From: Candidatus Laterigemmans baculatus
GTDB lineage: Bacteria > Planctomycetota > Planctomycetia > Pirellulales > Pirellulaceae
Direction of reading: 5' to 3'
Length of the DNA: 43,558 nucleotides
Assembly (NCBI RefSeq): GCF_010367455.1
Contig: NZ_WRPR01000060.1
Span: 1-43,558, forward strand
Position numbers and translations under genes: made by a program. The notes beneath the pieces were generated by a model that saw only the letters and a list, made by a program, of their open reading frames with translations, was not told the DNA's origin and searched no databases. Positions 1 to 8,542 of this stretch are shown here, piece by piece (positions within the stretch are counted from its first letter, which is position 1; the number at the start of each line of letters is the position of its first letter).

Positions 1-6
1 AAACCC

Positions 7-108
7 TGAGCCGACGGCGCTAGCCGCGGGTGCTGCAGCGGAAATCCCGGGGCTGCGAGGCCCGAGGCTAGCGCCTACGGCTCACCCGAGGCTATCGCCT
101 ACGGCTCA
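7..108. repeat. Dispersed repeat family B (three copies)
   Basis: A 24-bp unit beginning TGAGCCGACGGCGCTAGCC lies at 7-30, and two inverted, slightly diverged units (CCCGAGGCTAGCGCC...) lie back to back at 61-84 and 85-108. The same family recurs at 19569-19592, in a tandem block at 30409-30548, and at 30635-30658. A partial copy abuts the inserted element at 15930. All copies are intergenic. Its role is unknown. Confidence 0.85.
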
Positions 109-273
109 AAAGAGTGAAATCGCCGGGTTTTCTGACAGAGCCTAGCGAGCGATTGCGAGGCGTGCGAGCCGGCCGCCCCGCCCTTCCTGCGATTCCGCTC
201 CGCGATCCGAGTGCGCGCGGCGATCCAGCGCGGCCATCTGTTTGTGGGAGATCAATCCCCCCACGGCCGCTCG

Positions 274-468
274 CTACAGAAACGGATCCTCTTCTTCGAG
301 CGCGGCAAGCCCTCTTCGACCGCCATCGATGCGTTGCCAGCTCCGCTCGCGGCCCTGCACCGGATCGCTGCGGTCCACCCAGGCGGTCACGGAGGACGAC
401 CCATCAGGCGATTGGGACAGATCCCCCAAAGGCGGCAGCACCCGGGAGGTCTGCCGCGCGCTACCGAA
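274..468 (-). pseudogene. Possible C-terminal gene remnant; otherwise empty 5' region
   Basis: Between the repeats (to 108) and the first gene (589) I find no complete gene. On the minus strand an open frame of 64 codons runs from a stop at 469-471 to a stop at 274-276. Its composition is protein-like (segments such as SVTAWVDRSDPVQGRE and ALEEEDPFL), but it has no ATG, only an internal GTG. It could be the leftover 3' end of a deleted gene, or chance in GC-rich DNA. The stretch from 472 to 588 presumably holds the promoter of the next gene, but no convincing -35/-10 pair stands out. Confidence 0.2.
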
Positions 469-588
469 CTAGTTCTCCTCTAGTTCCAGCCTTCGGCACA
501 TGAATCGCTTGCAAGATCCTTCCTCCTCTGCCGCAGTGGGGCGGCAAGCTTTCAAGGCAACATGAAATTAGTCTGGAGACAGGAAGTG

Positions 589-2895
589 ATGTTTTACGTC
601 GTGCGTCAATGCCGCCGCGCGCTATTCGCGATGGCGGTCCCTGTGGCCGCATTTGGGACAGCAGCCGCACCGCTGCTTGCCCAGCCGCCAGCAGCGAATG
701 TCGGAGCCGAAACCGACTCCGTTGAATTAGAGGTTTTGATGCGCGGCCCCGTCCACGAGGGGTTCGCAGAACCGATGGGAGGCGAGCAAGAGTTTCTTGA
801 GCTGCCGGAGCCGGCACCGGAGCCGATTGAAGAACTGCCTGCCGACGTGCGTCCGACCAGCGATGGTCGTGAAGTCACCTGGGTTCCCGGCTATTGGGGC
901 GTCGAAGGAGAGGCTGACGAACTGGTCTGGATCTCGGGGACCTGGCGTTATACGCCCCCCAATACTCGCTGGGTTCCCGGTTACTGGGCGACGGTCGACG
1001 GAGCCTCGGTGTGGGTCTCGGGGTTCTGGGCGGACAACTCGCTGGAACGGGTCGAATATCTGCCTGCTCCTCCACCGGTCGAAGATTATGAACCGACCGT
1101 GGAAGCTCCCGGAGAGGATTATTTCTGGGTCCCCGGCCAGTACGTTTGGGTTGGTAACGATTATCAGTGGGAAGAGGGATTCTGGGCGCGCGTTCAACCA
1201 AATTGGATTTGGGTCCCGTCGCGTTACGTGTGGACGCCCCGCGGCTACATCTATGTTGCCGGGTATTGGGATTATCCGGTGGAAACTCGCGGCGTGCTCT
1301 TCGCCCCGGTGCGAGTCGCAACCACGTACCGTCGAGCCTACCGTCCCCAAGTAGCGATCGACGTCACTCGGGCCATGGTGCACTGGTTCGTGCGACCCGA
1401 TTACCGCCATTACTACTTTGGCAACTACTACGGCGACCGGTATAACGCAATCGGATTTGTACCGTGGGCCGCGTATATGGAACGCCCAACCTACTATGAC
1501 CCCCTTTACACGTACTACCGCACAAGCCGCGTCGACTACCTGCAAAATCTCATCGTCGCGCATCGCGGGATCGACGTGGCCCAATACTCTCGGATCCCCG
1601 TCAGCTATACCGAATACCGTCAGTGGATCGGTTCGGCGCCGTCCGACTCCGACCTGGTGCGGTGGTCGAGCTTCGCCACTCCCGTGCAACAGCTGATCAC
1701 GCAGGAGGGATCGCGCCGCGAGGGCGGGCTTCGCTTTGAACGGCTCGGCGAAGAACAGAGTCGAGAGCTGGAGCAAGTCCGCGAGCAAATCGAAGCAAGC
1801 CGTCGCTTCGCCCGAGGTCGCTTCGAAGCCGAAGCGGAAGGATCGGTCGATGGAGGCATCGTCACCCCCGGCCGGGAACGCGTGATGCGGCCCAACGTCG
1901 ATCGTGATCGCCCTGATGCGGATCGACGCGAAGCCGATCGTCCCGAAACCGATCGCCCTGAAACCGATCGTCCTGAAGCCGATCGCCCTGAAGCCGATCG
2001 TCCTGAAACCGATCGTCCTGAAGCCGATCGTCCTGAAGCCGATCGTCCTGAAGCCGATCGTCCTGAAGCCGATCGTCCTGAAGCCGATCGCCCTGAAGCC
2101 GATCGTCCTGAAGCCGATCGCCCCGAAACCGATCGTCCTGAAACCGATCGCCCCGAAGCTGATCGGCCGGGACGAGAGGACCGAGAGGCCGGACGTCGAG
2201 GAGCGGATGGTCGCGATCGCGAACGAGGCGAGGCAGCACGGGCGCGGGGCAGCTTCGACCTCACGCCGTTCGGAGCTCGAGCCCGCGGCGAAGCTCGAGC
2301 CGACGTTGAGCGGAGTGACCGCCGCGATCGGGACCAGCAGCCCTCGGATCTGCTCAATCGCGCCGAACAGCGAGGCGAGCGGGAAAGCGAAGGTGCGGCT
2401 GAGGCAGCGCGGGACGCGTTCACTCCGCCTCCCCGCCTCGACGGGCGTCGGCAACGAGACCGAGCGGGCCAGCGCGACCGAGCGGGCCAACGCGAGCGAG
2501 AGGTTCAGCGCAACCGAGAGGGCCGAGGCAATCGTGCGGGTGAGCGTGGTGCAGCGGATTGCCCCCGGGGCACCCGTCCCGAGGCCGCCGGAGCGAACGC
2601 CGCAGATCGGGCACTGGATCGAGTCCGCCCGGGCGAGCGCTCTGGCGCCACTCTTCCCGGCGCGGCTGGAGACCGTAGTCAGCGGCGACCCGGCGCTGCG
2701 GCTCAGCCCGGTGCCCCAGGTCGCCCCGATGCGACTCCCGCAGCGGACACTCCAGACGGTGAGAGCCAACCTGCCGCCGAGCGTCCAGCCACGGCGCCTT
2801 CGCCATCGCCATCGCCTTCGCCAGCGCCATCACCCGCTCCAGCCTCCGCTGACGGCAGTGGCGGCAGTGGCGGCAGTGAATCGGCCGAAGACTGA
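589..2895 (+). CDS. Exported YXWGXW-repeat protein with pentapeptide-repeat tail
   Basis: This 768-aa protein is predicted to be secreted or envelope-associated; its function is unknown. ATG 589 is preferred over the in-frame ATG at 562 because AGGAAG lies just upstream and it gives a clean signal peptide (MFYVVRQCRRALFAM followed by a hydrophobic stretch to about residue 32, LLAQ). Residues about 95-240 carry repeated Trp/Tyr-rich blocks (WVPGYW, VWISGTW, WVSGFW, WVPGQYVW, YVAGYW), the hallmark of planctomycete YXWGXW proteins. A Tyr-rich segment follows. Residues 440-524 are 17 consecutive five-residue units (DRPEA/DRPET), and then comes an Arg/Glu/Asp-rich region. The C-terminal tail is Pro/Ser- and Gly/Ser-rich. 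The second half is highly charged and probably disordered. It converges on the porin gene across a hairpin terminator. Family assignment is firm; role is not known. Confidence 0.85.
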   Translation: MFYVVRQCRRALFAMAVPVAAFGTAAAPLLAQPPAANVGAETDSVELEVLMRGPVHEGFAEPMGGEQEFLELPEPAPEPIEELPADVRPTSDGREVTWVPGYWGVEGEADELVWISGTWRYTPPNTRWVPGYWATVDGASVWVSGFWADNSLERVEYLPAPPPVEDYEPTVEAPGEDYFWVPGQYVWVGNDYQWEEGFWARVQPNWIWVPSRYVWTPRGYIYVAGYWDYPVETRGVLFAPVRVATTYRRAYRPQVAIDVTRAMVHWFVRPDYRHYYFGNYYGDRYNAIGFVPWAAYMERPTYYDPLYTYYRTSRVDYLQNLIVAHRGIDVAQYSRIPVSYTEYRQWIGSAPSDSDLVRWSSFATPVQQLITQEGSRREGGLRFERLGEEQSRELEQVREQIEASRRFARGRFEAEAEGSVDGGIVTPGRERVMRPNVDRDRPDADRREADRPETDRPETDRPEADRPEADRPETDRPEADRPEADRPEADRPEADRPEADRPEADRPEADRPETDRPETDRPEADRPGREDREAGRRGADGRDRERGEAARARGSFDLTPFGARARGEARADVERSDRRDRDQQPSDLLNRAEQRGERESEGAAEAARDAFTPPPRLDGRRQRDRAGQRDRAGQREREVQRNREGRGNRAGERGAADCPRGTRPEAAGANAADRALDRVRPGERSGATLPGAAGDRSQRRPGAAAQPGAPGRPDATPAADTPDGESQPAAERPATAPSPSPSPSPAPSPAPASADGSGGSGGSESAED
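1906..2160 (+). repeat. 17 x 15-bp coding tandem repeat
   Basis: Seventeen exact-length 15-bp units (consensus GATCGTCCTGAAGCC) encode DRPEA/DRPET pentapeptides inside the YXWGXW gene. Units differ mostly at third positions or at the fifth codon (GCC/ACC), and no unit breaks the frame. Because 15 is divisible by three and the unit lacks stops on either strand, long spurious open frames appear in other frames here. Copy number is likely to vary between strains (inference). Confidence 0.95.
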
Positions 2896-2947
2896 GACTT
2901 CGGCGACGGAGAATCCCTGTTAACGAATGACAGGCTTAACGTAAAGA

Positions 2948-2986
2948 AAGGCAGGCTCAACCACCCTTGGCGGTTGAGCCTGCCTT
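2948..2986. terminator. Bidirectional hairpin terminator
   Basis: A perfect 15-bp stem (2948-2962 with 2972-2986) and a 9-nt loop sit between the convergent YXWGXW gene (ends 2895) and porin gene (ends 3025). For minus-strand transcripts the stem is followed by a T-rich tail (TTTCTTT from 2949 downward). It is well placed to end transcription from both sides. Confidence 0.8.
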
Positions 2987-3024
2987 GCGTTGAAGACCCA
3001 GCGATTTCGCGAGTCAGATGAAGC

Positions 3025-4299
3025 TTAGAAAGTCAGGATCGTGTCGAATCCGAAGGTGGTCTGGCTGGTTCCATGGTCCAAGCCGGCGACGCCTTCTTCG
3101 TCATGGTCGTAGCGGAGCTCCGGACGGATCAACACGTTCGCATGCGGCCGGTAGTTCAATCCGACCGTGGTCGCGTAAATGTCGGTTCGCGGATCGGTCG
3201 GAGCATTGAACACGCCCTGCTGCTCGTACCACTCGAAGCGACCACCGACCGACCAGCAGTCGTTCAGTGCGTACAGCAGGTACTGGTTGATCCCGAACGT
3301 GTCGCGGACCGTCGCACCATCTCCGTCTTCGGTGCTCAGCACGTCCGACTGAAACACGTACTGCAGCTTCTCGGTCAGCTGATGGGTGCTGACCACGCTG
3401 TGCATGTAGCCTTTCTCCACGCCATTGAAGCGAGCCTCGCCAAACCGACCGCCGACCGTTGCGTAGGTCAAGTTCCAGCGATCGGTCACAGCCGTCGTGA
3501 TGCCGCCGATGAAGTTATCGCCGTTGTCATCAAAGCCGCTGTCCCACCCCAAGGTGTAACCGCCGTAGAGCGTCACGCGATCGTTCAGCTGATAGGTCGC
3601 CAACGCACCGGTGTGCGTGAACGGCTCGCTGAGATACATCGTATAGGCGTGGCTGTAGAAGAAGTTGTTCGGCGCCATCACCGATTCGTAGCCGATCAAC
3701 GTGTAGAAGTGGCCGGCCTTGATTGCCAGATCGCCGTAGCCGGCTTCCAGATAAACCTGCGGCAGGGCGTGGCCATAGATGCCGTTGTCCCAGTCGTTAT
3801 CCCAGCCGCGCGGATTGGTCCCGAACGCCTGCGTGTCCTGAGCATCGACGCCGTAGACGTAGTCGATGCGACCGCCGATGTCGAACCCACAGCTCGTATC
3901 GATTGCCTTTTCGGCGTACAGCCAAGCCTGGTGCAAGTTGAAGTTGTGCTTGTGCTGGTTGAACAGCGGGATGTCGTTGTTGTGATACCCCATCTGGATC
4001 CAGCCGCCGGCGCTCCAGTTGCCATGCTCGCCGATCAGCCGAAACGGGTCGCCTAAGTCGCAGCCGCTCGCGCAGCCGCCACACGCTCCGTCACATCCTC
4101 CCTCCACCATTCCTTCACATCCGCAGGCAGGGGCGAGCACTTCTTCACACCCGCAGACGACTTCCCCGCAATCGCATGCGGCGAACGTCGCTCCGGACTG
4201 GTGGCCAACGACTCGAACCGCTCCTTGCTGCCCATCCGCCGCGCCCACTTGAGCGGCCGCACAAAGAGACGTAAGCAGCGCTAACGTGCTTAGCTTCAT
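3025..4299 (-). CDS. BBP2-family outer-membrane porin
   Basis: This is a 424-aa putative beta-barrel porin of the OmpL-like BBP2 family common in planctomycetes, expected to form a channel in the outer membrane. A signal peptide is evident (MKLSTLALLTSLCAAAQVGA). Residues about 40-83 hold ten cysteines in CxC and CxxC arrangements (ACDCGEVVCGC and others). From about residue 95 onward the chain is a barrel with alternating aromatic/polar strands (GGWIQMGYHNND, GGRIDYVYGVD, DLAIKAGHFYTLIGYE, NYRPHANVLIRPELRYD). It ends in a terminal Phe (TILTF), as outer-membrane barrels usually do. AGGGAAG directly upstream of ATG supports the start. It has 343 bp of upstream DNA to itself, so it is probably a single-gene unit ending at the 2948-2986 hairpin. 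The substrate is unknown. Confidence 0.85.
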   Translation of the reverse strand: MKLSTLALLTSLCAAAQVGAADGQQGAVRVVGHQSGATFAACDCGEVVCGCEEVLAPACGCEGMVEGGCDGACGGCASGCDLGDPFRLIGEHGNWSAGGWIQMGYHNNDIPLFNQHKHNFNLHQAWLYAEKAIDTSCGFDIGGRIDYVYGVDAQDTQAFGTNPRGWDNDWDNGIYGHALPQVYLEAGYGDLAIKAGHFYTLIGYESVMAPNNFFYSHAYTMYLSEPFTHTGALATYQLNDRVTLYGGYTLGWDSGFDDNGDNFIGGITTAVTDRWNLTYATVGGRFGEARFNGVEKGYMHSVVSTHQLTEKLQYVFQSDVLSTEDGDGATVRDTFGINQYLLYALNDCWSVGGRFEWYEQQGVFNAPTDPRTDIYATTVGLNYRPHANVLIRPELRYDHDEEGVAGLDHGTSQTTFGFDTILTF

Positions 4300-4642
4300 C
4301 TTCCCTGACTCCTATACCACCCAGAGCGGTGGCACCTGTGTCTTGCTTCCTGCCGTCGACCGCCGTCCCCGACTCAAGGACCCGACACCCAGAACCACTT
4401 CGCTGCACGCATCGTTCGATGCTCCCGAACGAAGCCAGCTCTGGTGCAAGTGAGCTACAATTCCCGTGTCTTGTATCGACCGCGGCCGCCAATCCAAACC
4501 ATGCCGGGGCCAGTTAGATTGCCCGGAATCGAGCTCAAATCCGGACCGCTCGGTAAACTTTTCCGGTTGCGCGGAGTCTCCGCCCTGTCTGAAGATTCGC
4601 CATTCGAGGGGAGCAGAACAGCCGACAGAAACGGGTCGAGCA
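4300..4642. other. Gene-free upstream region of the porin
   Basis: These 343 bp lie between the 3' end of the acetyltransferase gene and the porin start. No open frame with coding character, no repeat-family copy and no clear hairpin was found. It should contain the porin promoter (minus strand), but I cannot pick a convincing one by eye. Confidence 0.5.
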
Positions 4643-5119
4643 CTAGCAGGGTTCGGCAAGCGACTTTCGCATGGCGAACCGCCGCAGAGTGACGCCGCGG
4701 CGCATCACGAGTTGCTCTTCCACGACCTGGTAGCCGTGGCGGATAAAGAAGGGGCGAGCGATAAGACTGGCTTCGGTGAACATCGCTGGGGCCTTCTCCG
4801 CAGCAACCGCTTCCTCCGCCATGTTCAGCAATCGCGAGGCCACTCCACGGCGGGCATGGTGGGGGGAGGTGAATAACAGGTCGATGTGACCGTTCCACTC
4901 AAACGAGACGAAGCCGGCGAGCGCCGAATCGATTCTGGCCACCAACGTCTCGACCGCCGCCAAGCGAACGCGCCACTGCTCTAGGTCCGGCGGCTGGGGT
5001 GCCCAGGCGGCAAGTTGCGCGGCCTCGTAGTGACTCGCGCCGAGGATGTGCACCGCGGAGGTAAAAAGCGATACCAGCCCCTCGAGATCTGCCTCTTGAT
5101 AATGCTCGATTCGGATCAT
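4643..5119 (-). CDS. GNAT family N-acetyltransferase
   Basis: This 158-aa acyl-CoA-dependent N-acetyltransferase spans a single GNAT domain. It has the N-terminal IRIEHYQEADLEGLVSLF strand/helix and a central strand HIDLLFTSPHHARRGVASRLL containing the acetyl-CoA pyrophosphate-binding R/Q-x-x-G-x-A pattern (ARRGVA). A C-terminal FFIRHGYQVVEEQLV segment matches motif B. This resembles the YafP/PhnO-like small-molecule acetyltransferases, but the substrate cannot be read from sequence. Its ATG is only 3 nt after the stop of the upstream truncated outer-membrane gene, so it may be translationally coupled to it. No separate ribosome-binding site of its own is obvious. Confidence 0.8.
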   Translation of the reverse strand: MIRIEHYQEADLEGLVSLFTSAVHILGASHYEAAQLAAWAPQPPDLEQWRVRLAAVETLVARIDSALAGFVSFEWNGHIDLLFTSPHHARRGVASRLLNMAEEAVAAEKAPAMFTEASLIARPFFIRHGYQVVEEQLVMRRGVTLRRFAMRKSLAEPC

Positions 5120-5122
5120 CGC

Positions 5123-5662
5123 TCACAGCGGTTTGATGAACGTCAGCCCATACAAGAAGCCGAACTCGTACTGCGGTTGATGCCACTCGAGTACCAGCGG
5201 TTCGAGATTCACGTCGCCGATCCGGCACTGGGAGTCTTCGATCTGCCAACCCGCAATCTGATTTTTAATCGCGACGAACGGTAGCACAGCGTTCCAAGAG
5301 TAATTCGCTCCAGCAAACTCCAGTTCCGTCACATGCACGAATCGGTGCACGTTCGCGTAGCCGCGAATCGACGCGCCCAGCGGACTCCCATCGTTGGCCG
5401 TAAGCGTCTCTCCAGCGGGACCTTTCAGTTCCTCGACCTGATACATCCGGTTGTACATCAACCAGTAATAGCCCGGTGGCGGAACCGTTTCCGCCTTGAT
5501 GCCCGACGTGCCGTTGGGATACGGAGCGGTCTCCTGCGCGGCCGCAAACGGCGATCCCCCCACCGCGACCACTGCCCACACCGCGGCCACGGCTCCCACG
5601 CGAGCCACGGCACCGCCTAGACCGCAGGCGCGGAGATGCATCCCAAATCGCGTCAAGAACAT
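5123..5662 (-). pseudogene. 3'-truncated SphA/MetA-pathway-type outer-membrane protein
   Basis: This 179-aa exported protein has a long signal peptide ending near AAAQ-ETA (about residue 45). It is followed by the conserved start of the phenol-degradation MetA / SphA transporter family: YPNGTSGIKAETVPPPGYYW, YNRMYQ, ANVHRFVHVTELEFAGANYSW and DVNLEPLVLEWH. Family members normally continue for another hundred or more residues of barrel strands after the EPLVLxWH motif. Here the frame stops about 18 residues later, at FGFLYGLTFIKPL. The acetyltransferase starts 3 nt further on, so the missing 3' half is not simply in another frame nearby. I read it as a decayed or deletion-truncated gene; a short functional version is less likely. 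Confidence 0.6.
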
Positions 5663-5752
5663 TCAATACCAGAGGAACAGTGGGAGGCCCTGAGCGAACG
5701 CACTCGCGGACGTTTGAGCAGGGAGGTGAGTGACAAAATCAGCCGTGGATCT

Positions 5753-6601
5753 TTAGAAGTTAATCCGGAACCCGAACTCAACCGAGTGGCTCTTGACCCC
5801 TTCCGGATGGAACGTGGGGGCGAAATTTGAGAAGGGCAGGGCCGCAAATTCCAGCTCTTCCCCACGGAAGTAACGGTACCCGGTGTAGAACTCCGACTTC
5901 TCGCTCAGCTGCCGAGTCAAGCCCGCACGGAACTGGTAGGCGAAAGGCATGTCGCTCGTCGAGTTCACCGCCGTACCTGCCATCGGAGCCCCCGCCAAGT
6001 CGAAGAACTCGGGGTAGAGACTGTTGATGTCCGACTGGTAGAGACCAATCCCCGCCCCCACGTAGGGCTGCCAGCGGAAAATGTTGAGATCGATGTCGTG
6101 ATAGATGTTGAACATCAGCGCCCGGATATTCACATTTCCCGCGGCGTCGCTCGAGTTTCCGCCGGCGCCGGCCCGATCCACCTCGTTGTTCATAAAGCTG
6201 GTCTCGGCTTCGATCCGGAACCGATCAAAGCGGTAACCAAGTGCGGCGTTGGCCGAGAAGCCGTCATCGAACGTCAAAAACGTCTGCGGATCATTCGCTT
6301 CATGCACCGTTTCCCGGTGCTGCCAGCCGCCACTGGCGCTCAGATACCAACCGCTCCGAGCGCACTGCTCACAGCAGACCTGGCAGCCCACGTCCCCACA
6401 CTGCCCGCCGCCGCAAGCTGCGAAGCTGGCTGGCACCACGCTCGGGAGCTCGCCGGCCTCGACCACGGCCACCTGGGTAATCGCCCCTCCGAGGGGCCGT
6501 TCCTCAGCCTCCGCCGATGCCGGAGTTGAGAGAAAGCCGCTCAACACCGCCGCAGGCACGAGCAGAGCGAGATTTCCATACCTCTTTGCAGTTTCCATCA
6601 T
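5753..6601 (-). CDS. Outer-membrane beta-barrel protein with Cys-rich N-terminus
   Basis: This 282-aa protein is related to OmpA-like/OMP_b-brl single-barrel proteins. A signal peptide occupies about residues 1-30 (LLVPAAVLSGFLSTPASAEA). Six cysteines follow at about residues 62-80 (FAACGGGQCGDVGCQVCCEQC). The barrel has strands such as GWYLSASGGWQHRE, FSANAALGYRFDRFRIEAET, WQPYVGAGIGLY, FAYQFRAGLTRQL and EFYTGYRYF, and the C-terminus HSVEFGFRINF ends in Phe. That fits an 8-strand barrel like Rickettsia/Anaplasma-type surface proteins. Two adjacent ATG codons (6601, 6598) make the exact start uncertain. The Cys-rich segment is similar in position and style to that of the porin at 3025-4299. 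Confidence 0.8.
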   Translation of the reverse strand: MMETAKRYGNLALLVPAAVLSGFLSTPASAEAEERPLGGAITQVAVVEAGELPSVVPASFAACGGGQCGDVGCQVCCEQCARSGWYLSASGGWQHRETVHEANDPQTFLTFDDGFSANAALGYRFDRFRIEAETSFMNNEVDRAGAGGNSSDAAGNVNIRALMFNIYHDIDLNIFRWQPYVGAGIGLYQSDINSLYPEFFDLAGAPMAGTAVNSTSDMPFAYQFRAGLTRQLSEKSEFYTGYRYFRGEELEFAALPFSNFAPTFHPEGVKSHSVEFGFRINF

Positions 6602-6799
6602 GGAAACGGATCCTTCCGTAACGAATGAAGCGCGAGAGAACGAACCGGCAGGCGACCGCCCGAAGGCGACGCATCAGCGGCTATCGGAATTCTCATCGGC
6701 CAGCGGCGAGCTTCACTCAAGCGGCCGCCGTGGATTCGTTGGTCGTGGTCGGAACAATCGTCGCAGATCCTACGCCACCTACGATCCGTTCTCCCCCCT

Positions 6800-8542
6800 C
6801 TACCGCTCCGCGCCGCTGCTCTTCCCGGCCAACTCGAGCTCGACCGATACGCCGGCTGCATAGCGGAGGGCGAGGATCGTGATGTCGTCCGCTTGGGGAG
6901 CCGTTCCCTGGAACTCCATGACTCGCTGGATCACGTCCGCGGCCACTTCGCCCGCCGCTTCATGCCCGACGTTCGCGAGGCAGGCTTCGAGCCGCGACTC
7001 ATCGAACAACTGCTCGTCGCAATCTTGCGCCTCCGTGATGCCATCGGAGTAAATCAGCAGCAGATCGTCGCTGCGAAGGGTCAAAGTGTCGGACCCATAA
7101 TCCTGCCCGGCTGCGATGCCCGTTGCCATTCCGTGACGGGCGCTGAGCATTTCGAGCGTTCCATCGTCGTGGCGGAGGTAAGGAGGATTGTGCCCCGCAT
7201 TGGTGTATTCCAAGCAACCGGTCCGAGTATCGAGAACCGCCAAAAACATGGTCACAAACATGCAGGCGTCGTTCTGTGCACATAGTCGGTCGTTGAGAAA
7301 GCGGACGATCTCGGCCGGGTTTGTGCACGAAGCGGTCGCTGCATCGAGCAATGTCTTGGTAACGGCCATGAACATCCCGCCGGGAATCCCCTTCCCGGAA
7401 ACATCGGCGACGACCAGCAGCATCCGGTGCTCATCGAGCATCACCACATCGAACAAGTCACCCCCGACTTCCTTGGCGGGAATCACGCGGGCAAAGACGT
7501 CACAGTTCTCCCGCAGGGGAAGCTCTCGAGGAAGCAGTCCCATCTGAATATCGTGAGCGATGCTCAGCTCCGACGCCATTCGCTCCCGCTCGGCCGTCGT
7601 CGCCTGGAGCTCGACCAGGTACTCTTCCAGCCGTGACTCCATCTTGCAAAATGCTCGGGCGACATGGCTGACCTCCTCGTGCGACTGCTCGGCAATCCAA
7701 GCGATTGCCGAACGCTGCTCTGGCTGCATGCCAAAGTCCTGGACGATGACCTGCCGAATCATGTTCGCCAGGCGGACCAGTGGCCGCGTCACATGACCGG
7801 CGAGGAGCCACGTCATCCACAGCGAGACGACGCTGATCAGCAAGCCAGCAAAGGCGGTCTTTGCCAGCGTGCGGTGCAGGTGACCGTAGATCATATCGAG
7901 GCCGATATCGGCGACATACACGTAGCCGACCTTGCCTTCACCCGAATTGCGAAACGGAACGTAGGCGGAGCGGAAACTGCCGTAACGATCCTCGTGTTCC
8001 TCAAACCGCACCTGCCCGTCACGGAAACTCGCTCTGAGTGCTGGAGTGACGTCAGTGTATTCGGTCCACATCCGGTCGAAGGTACCATCGACGAACTCAT
8101 GGTCGGGAGAGCTGGTGACCGTATAGAAATAGCGGCCATCCCGCTCGACCAGCGCCCCCAGATAATTGAGACGCAGCTGGTTGGCATAGCTCGAGATCTG
8201 CTTAAGGTGCAAGAGTTCTTCCTCGGGAGTAAACTCCTGCCCCGCGAGCATCAACTGCTGGAACTCGTCGTCATGGATGTGTTGCGCCCCCCGAGCTCCC
8301 GCGATCAAGACGCGGTCGATACCGTGCAGAAACGCCTGCTTCTGGAAATTGTAGGCGATTGCGCAGGCGACGATCGTCGAAGCCACGTTGACCGCGGCAA
8401 CCAACCAGAGGATGCGGCGGCGAAGGGTCCCGTTGCCGCGGCGCTCGGTCATCGCCGAAGACGCTCGACACTCTGCCCCCGCGATCTCACCCACCCCCGT
8501 TGGCGAAGCGGCGGCCATCTCCGAGAAAGTCTCTTGCATCAT
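6800..8542 (-). CDS. Membrane-bound HAMP-PP2C (SpoIIE-type) serine phosphatase
   Basis: This 580-aa signalling phosphatase is the RsbU/SpoIIE-like input component of a partner-switching system. A first TM helix lies near residues 44-64 (ILWLVAAVNVASTIVACAIA). An extracytoplasmic sensor of about 165 residues follows, then a second TM near 228-250 and a HAMP linker (VTRPLVRLANMI). A coiled region leads to the PP2C domain from about residue 345, with VGGDLFDVV, ADVSGKGIPGGMFMA, YTNAGHNPPY and IYSDGITEAQD carrying the metal-binding aspartates. Its ATG overlaps the stop of the upstream RsbW-like gene (ATGA at 8539-8542), so the two are translationally coupled. It would dephosphorylate the phosphoserine on one or both STAS proteins encoded upstream (inference from family). 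Confidence 0.9.
   Translation of the reverse strand: MMQETFSEMAAASPTGVGEIAGAECRASSAMTERRGNGTLRRRILWLVAAVNVASTIVACAIAYNFQKQAFLHGIDRVLIAGARGAQHIHDDEFQQLMLAGQEFTPEEELLHLKQISSYANQLRLNYLGALVERDGRYFYTVTSSPDHEFVDGTFDRMWTEYTDVTPALRASFRDGQVRFEEHEDRYGSFRSAYVPFRNSGEGKVGYVYVADIGLDMIYGHLHRTLAKTAFAGLLISVVSLWMTWLLAGHVTRPLVRLANMIRQVIVQDFGMQPEQRSAIAWIAEQSHEEVSHVARAFCKMESRLEEYLVELQATTAERERMASELSIAHDIQMGLLPRELPLRENCDVFARVIPAKEVGGDLFDVVMLDEHRMLLVVADVSGKGIPGGMFMAVTKTLLDAATASCTNPAEIVRFLNDRLCAQNDACMFVTMFLAVLDTRTGCLEYTNAGHNPPYLRHDDGTLEMLSARHGMATGIAAGQDYGSDTLTLRSDDLLLIYSDGITEAQDCDEQLFDESRLEACLANVGHEAAGEVAADVIQRVMEFQGTAPQADDITILALRYAAGVSVELELAGKSSGAER

Noticed and set aside
727-2769. 680-codon open frame on the minus strand
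   Set aside because: It lies opposite the YXWGXW gene, and its long RTIGFRAIGF tract is only the complement of the 15-bp repeat. There is no ribosome-binding site or family resemblance.
1904-2923. 339-codon plus-strand frame with KPIVLKPIALK repeats
   Set aside because: It is a frame-shifted reading of the same tandem repeat; the main frame has the signal peptide and family motifs.
3073-4056. 327-codon frame antisense to the porin
   Set aside because: It is the complement of a clear outer-membrane barrel gene in GC-rich DNA, without its own start signals.
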